DNA of 5,931 nucleotides, taken from assembly GCA_029987315.1 (NCBI GenBank), contig DALTVZ010000117.1:1-5931 (forward strand). The letters run 5' to 3'. The position numbers were made by a program, and so were the translations under genes. The notes beneath the pieces are model-generated. The model was not told where the DNA came from. It did not search any database and was given only the letters and a program-made list of their open reading frames with translations. Below are positions 4,168 through 5,931 of the stretch, piece after piece; position 1 is the first letter of the stretch, and every line of letters begins with the position of its first letter. The DNA comes from Methanocorpusculum sp. GTDB lineage: Archaea; Halobacteriota; Methanomicrobia; Methanomicrobiales; Methanocorpusculaceae.

Positions 4168-5931
4168 ATGGCGGAACTTATAACCTCCCCCGAGTACCGG
4201 GCATATCTCGACGGCCTTATCTCAGGCCTCGACCGGGCGATGGAAATTGCCAATGCAGCCAAAAGCATTGGTATCGATCCCCGGCCGTATGTCGAGATCC
4301 CCATAGCAAGTGACCTTGCTGGAAGAGTGGAAGCTCTGCTCGGGTACAAAGGAGTTGCCGAAAAGATCCGTGTGCTCGAGGACCTTATGTCACGAGAAGA
4401 GGCGGCACTCAAGATCGGTGACGCCTTTGTTGCGCAGGAGTTTGGCGAATCCTCCCGCGAGGACATCCTCGACCATGCCATTCGAACCTCTATGGCCCTT
4501 CTCACCGAAGGAGTGGTCGCCGCACCGACCGAGGGTATTGGAAAAATATCAGTCGGGAAAAATGACGACGGCACCGAGTATCTCTCCATCTATTACGCCG
4601 GCCCGATCCGTTCTGCCGGCGGAACAGCACAGGCACTTTCTGTTCTCGTCGGCGATTATGTCCGCCGTCTTTTAGGGATCGACCGATACAAACCCCGTGA
4701 GGAAGAGATCGAGCGGTACGTCGAGGAGATCAAACAGTACAACAATATCATGAGCATGCAGTATCTTCCAAAAGACGATGATATCCGCATGATCATTCGT
4801 CACTGTCCGGTCTGCATCGACGGTGAACCTACCGAGAAGGAAGAGATCTCTGGACACCGAAACTTAGAACGGGTCGAGACGAACGTCGTTCGCGGCGGTA
4901 TGGCCCTTGTAATTGCCGAAGGTATTGGTCTCAAAGCCCCCAAGATCCAGAAAAACGTCTCTAAAATGAATCTCGATGGTTGGGAATGGCTGGCAGAGCT
5001 CATCAGCGGGAACACCCCCGAACAGGAAGAAGAAGAAGAGCCGGGAGTCCATCCAAAGGACAAGTACATGCGTGACATGCTTGCAGGTCGTCCGGCATTT
5101 TCCTACCCCATGAGAAAAGGCGGGTTTCGATTCCGTCTTGGTCGGTGCAGAGATACCGGTCTTGCCACCTGCGGATTCAATCCGGCCACCCTCCACATCC
5201 TTGACGATTATCTCGCAATTGGCACGCAGATGAAGGTTGAGCGGCCGGGAAAAGCCTGCGGTGTCGTCCCGTGCACAGATATTGAGGGGCCGACCGTTCG
5301 CCTCACGTCAGGTGAGGTCCGCCGGATCGACACACTTGCCGAATCAAACGACGTGTATGATAAGGTCGAGTACATCCTCGATGTCGGCGAGATGCTCATC
5401 TCATTTGGCGAGTTCATGGAAAACAACCATGTCCTGATGCCGCCGAGCTACTGTGAGGAGTGGTGGATCCAGGAAGGCGGCCCTCGTCGCCCAAAAAGCG
5501 AAGCCGAGGCCCTTTCATTCGTCTTAGAAGGAGCGTACCTCCATCCAAATTATACCTGGTTCTGGGACGACTGCACGGAAAAACAGCTTATCTTCCTTTC
5601 TGATAAGGTCGCGGCGACCGGCTCGATGCGGGAAGGTGTTCTTTTCATCCCAGAAGATCCGGCGGTCAAAGAGGTTCTCGAGGAACTGCTCGTCCCGCAT
5701 ACCGTTCGAGACGGATTCTATATCCTGAAAAATCCTCTCGCATTCATCATGGGTCTTGGTCTCACCTATACCCTCGAGAAAAGCCCGACCTGGAAAACTT
5801 TGCCGCCGTTTGTGAACGGTCTCACCATGGCTATCCATTTATCGGGCCTCAAGATGCGGTCGAAGGCCGGGACCCGTGTTGGCGGCAGAATGGGGCGGCC
5901 GGGAAAATCTGCACCCAGAAAGATGAAGCCG
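4168..5931 (+). CDS. polC: DNA polymerase D large subunit DP2, N-terminal 588 residues (3' end outside window)
   Basis: The frame is open from ATG 4168 to the window end. It encodes the N-terminal half of DP2, the catalytic subunit of the archaeal D-family replicative polymerase, usually about 1,100-1,200 residues, which pairs with the DP1 exonuclease. Conserved DP2 blocks seen in order: [11 protein letters not shown] (7-17), [15 protein letters not shown] (41-55), [17 protein letters not shown] (142-158), [20 protein letters not shown] (219-238), [15 protein letters not shown] (312-326), [19 protein letters not shown] (350-368), EGPTVRL (373-379), [16 protein letters not shown] (418-433) and [20 protein letters not shown] (567-586). 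The catalytic Asp motif and C-terminal zinc modules lie beyond the window. No intein interrupts this part. A run of five Glu (287-291) sits between blocks. Start choice follows the family N-terminus; there is no clear SD and the gene begins 3 bases after the HEAT stop, so coupling to upstream translation is likely. Confidence 0.95.
   Translation, partial: MAELITSPEYRAYLDGLISGLDRAMEIANAAKSIGIDPRPYVEIPIASDLAGRVEALLGYKGVAEKIRVLEDLMSREEAALKIGDAFVAQEFGESSREDILDHAIRTSMALLTEGVVAAPTEGIGKISVGKNDDGTEYLSIYYAGPIRSAGGTAQALSVLVGDYVRRLLGIDRYKPREEEIERYVEEIKQYNNIMSMQYLPKDDDIRMIIRHCPVCIDGEPTEKEEISGHRNLERVETNVVRGGMALVIAEGIGLKAPKIQKNVSKMNLDGWEWLAELISGNTPEQEEEEEPGVHPKDKYMRDMLAGRPAFSYPMRKGGFRFRLGRCRDTGLATCGFNPATLHILDDYLAIGTQMKVERPGKACGVVPCTDIEGPTVRLTSGEVRRIDTLAESNDVYDKVEYILDVGEMLISFGEFMENNHVLMPPSYCEEWWIQEGGPRRPKSEAEALSFVLEGAYLHPNYTWFWDDCTEKQLIFLSDKVAATGSMREGVLFIPEDPAVKEVLEELLVPHTVRDGFYILKNPLAFIMGLGLTYTLEKSPTWKTLPPFVNGLTMAIHLSGLKMRSKAGTRVGGRMGRPGKSAPRKMKP

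Noticed and set aside
4158..4589. 143-codon antisense open frame over the polC start
   Set aside because: The sense strand encodes strongly conserved DP2 blocks here. The antisense product is Ser/Arg/Pro-rich low-complexity sequence typical of a shadow frame.
5524..5838. 104-codon antisense open frame inside polC
   Set aside because: It overlaps DP2 residues with clear family conservation and has no recognisable domain.
4168..5931. Intein in polC
   Set aside because: Archaeal polC genes can carry inteins, so I checked for one. The 588 residues read continuously through conserved DP2 blocks with no Cys/Ser splice junction, HNH or LAGLIDADG insertion. The usual insertion region lies past the window end.
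1..5931. tRNA, rRNA, insertion sequences or inverted repeats marking mobile DNA
   Set aside because: No cloverleaf, transposase frame or terminal inverted repeat was found in the two short intergenic spacers, and base composition is even across the genes.

Overview
This window looks like a euryarchaeal chromosome segment, most likely from a methanogen of the Methanomicrobiales. The reasons are the large subunit (DP2) of the D-family DNA polymerase at the right end, a DUF432-like protein beside an MscS channel, SD motifs complementary to an archaeal-type 16S 3' end (AGGTGAT), T-tract terminators, TATA-like boxes and roughly 50% GC. The genus cannot be fixed by eye. Every gene lies on the + strand and coding density is high; no stretch over 300 bases lacks a gene.

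Left edge (1-308): the last 60 codons of an unrecognised protein, a T8 tract directly after its stop, and a short AT-richer spacer with two TATA-like boxes. Unit 1 (309-1834) is a two-gene membrane operon. It holds a short NfeD-type protein (three membrane segments plus an OB-fold tail, no protease domain) and an SPFH/stomatin-family protein of the paraslipin (QmcA) kind, whose coiled coil has five tandem 11-residue repeats. The pair resembles the qmcA-ybbJ arrangement of bacteria and probably works in membrane microdomain organisation or quality control. A T7 tract follows.

Unit 2 (about 1835 to beyond 5931) has four genes packed with gaps of 1, 0 and 3 bases: a soluble DUF432-like protein, an MscS-type mechanosensitive channel, a small HEAT-repeat protein, and polC (PolD subunit DP2), which runs off the window after 588 codons. 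The spacing suggests one transcript and coupled translation, so osmotic-stress functions appear to share a transcript with the replicative polymerase.

The best candidate for something under-described is the DUF432-MscS-HEAT module: a channel flanked by two small soluble proteins of unknown role. The most striking base-level signal is an approximately three-fold excess of GATC (about 73 sites counted by eye against about 23 expected), together with near absence of CTAG (one site).
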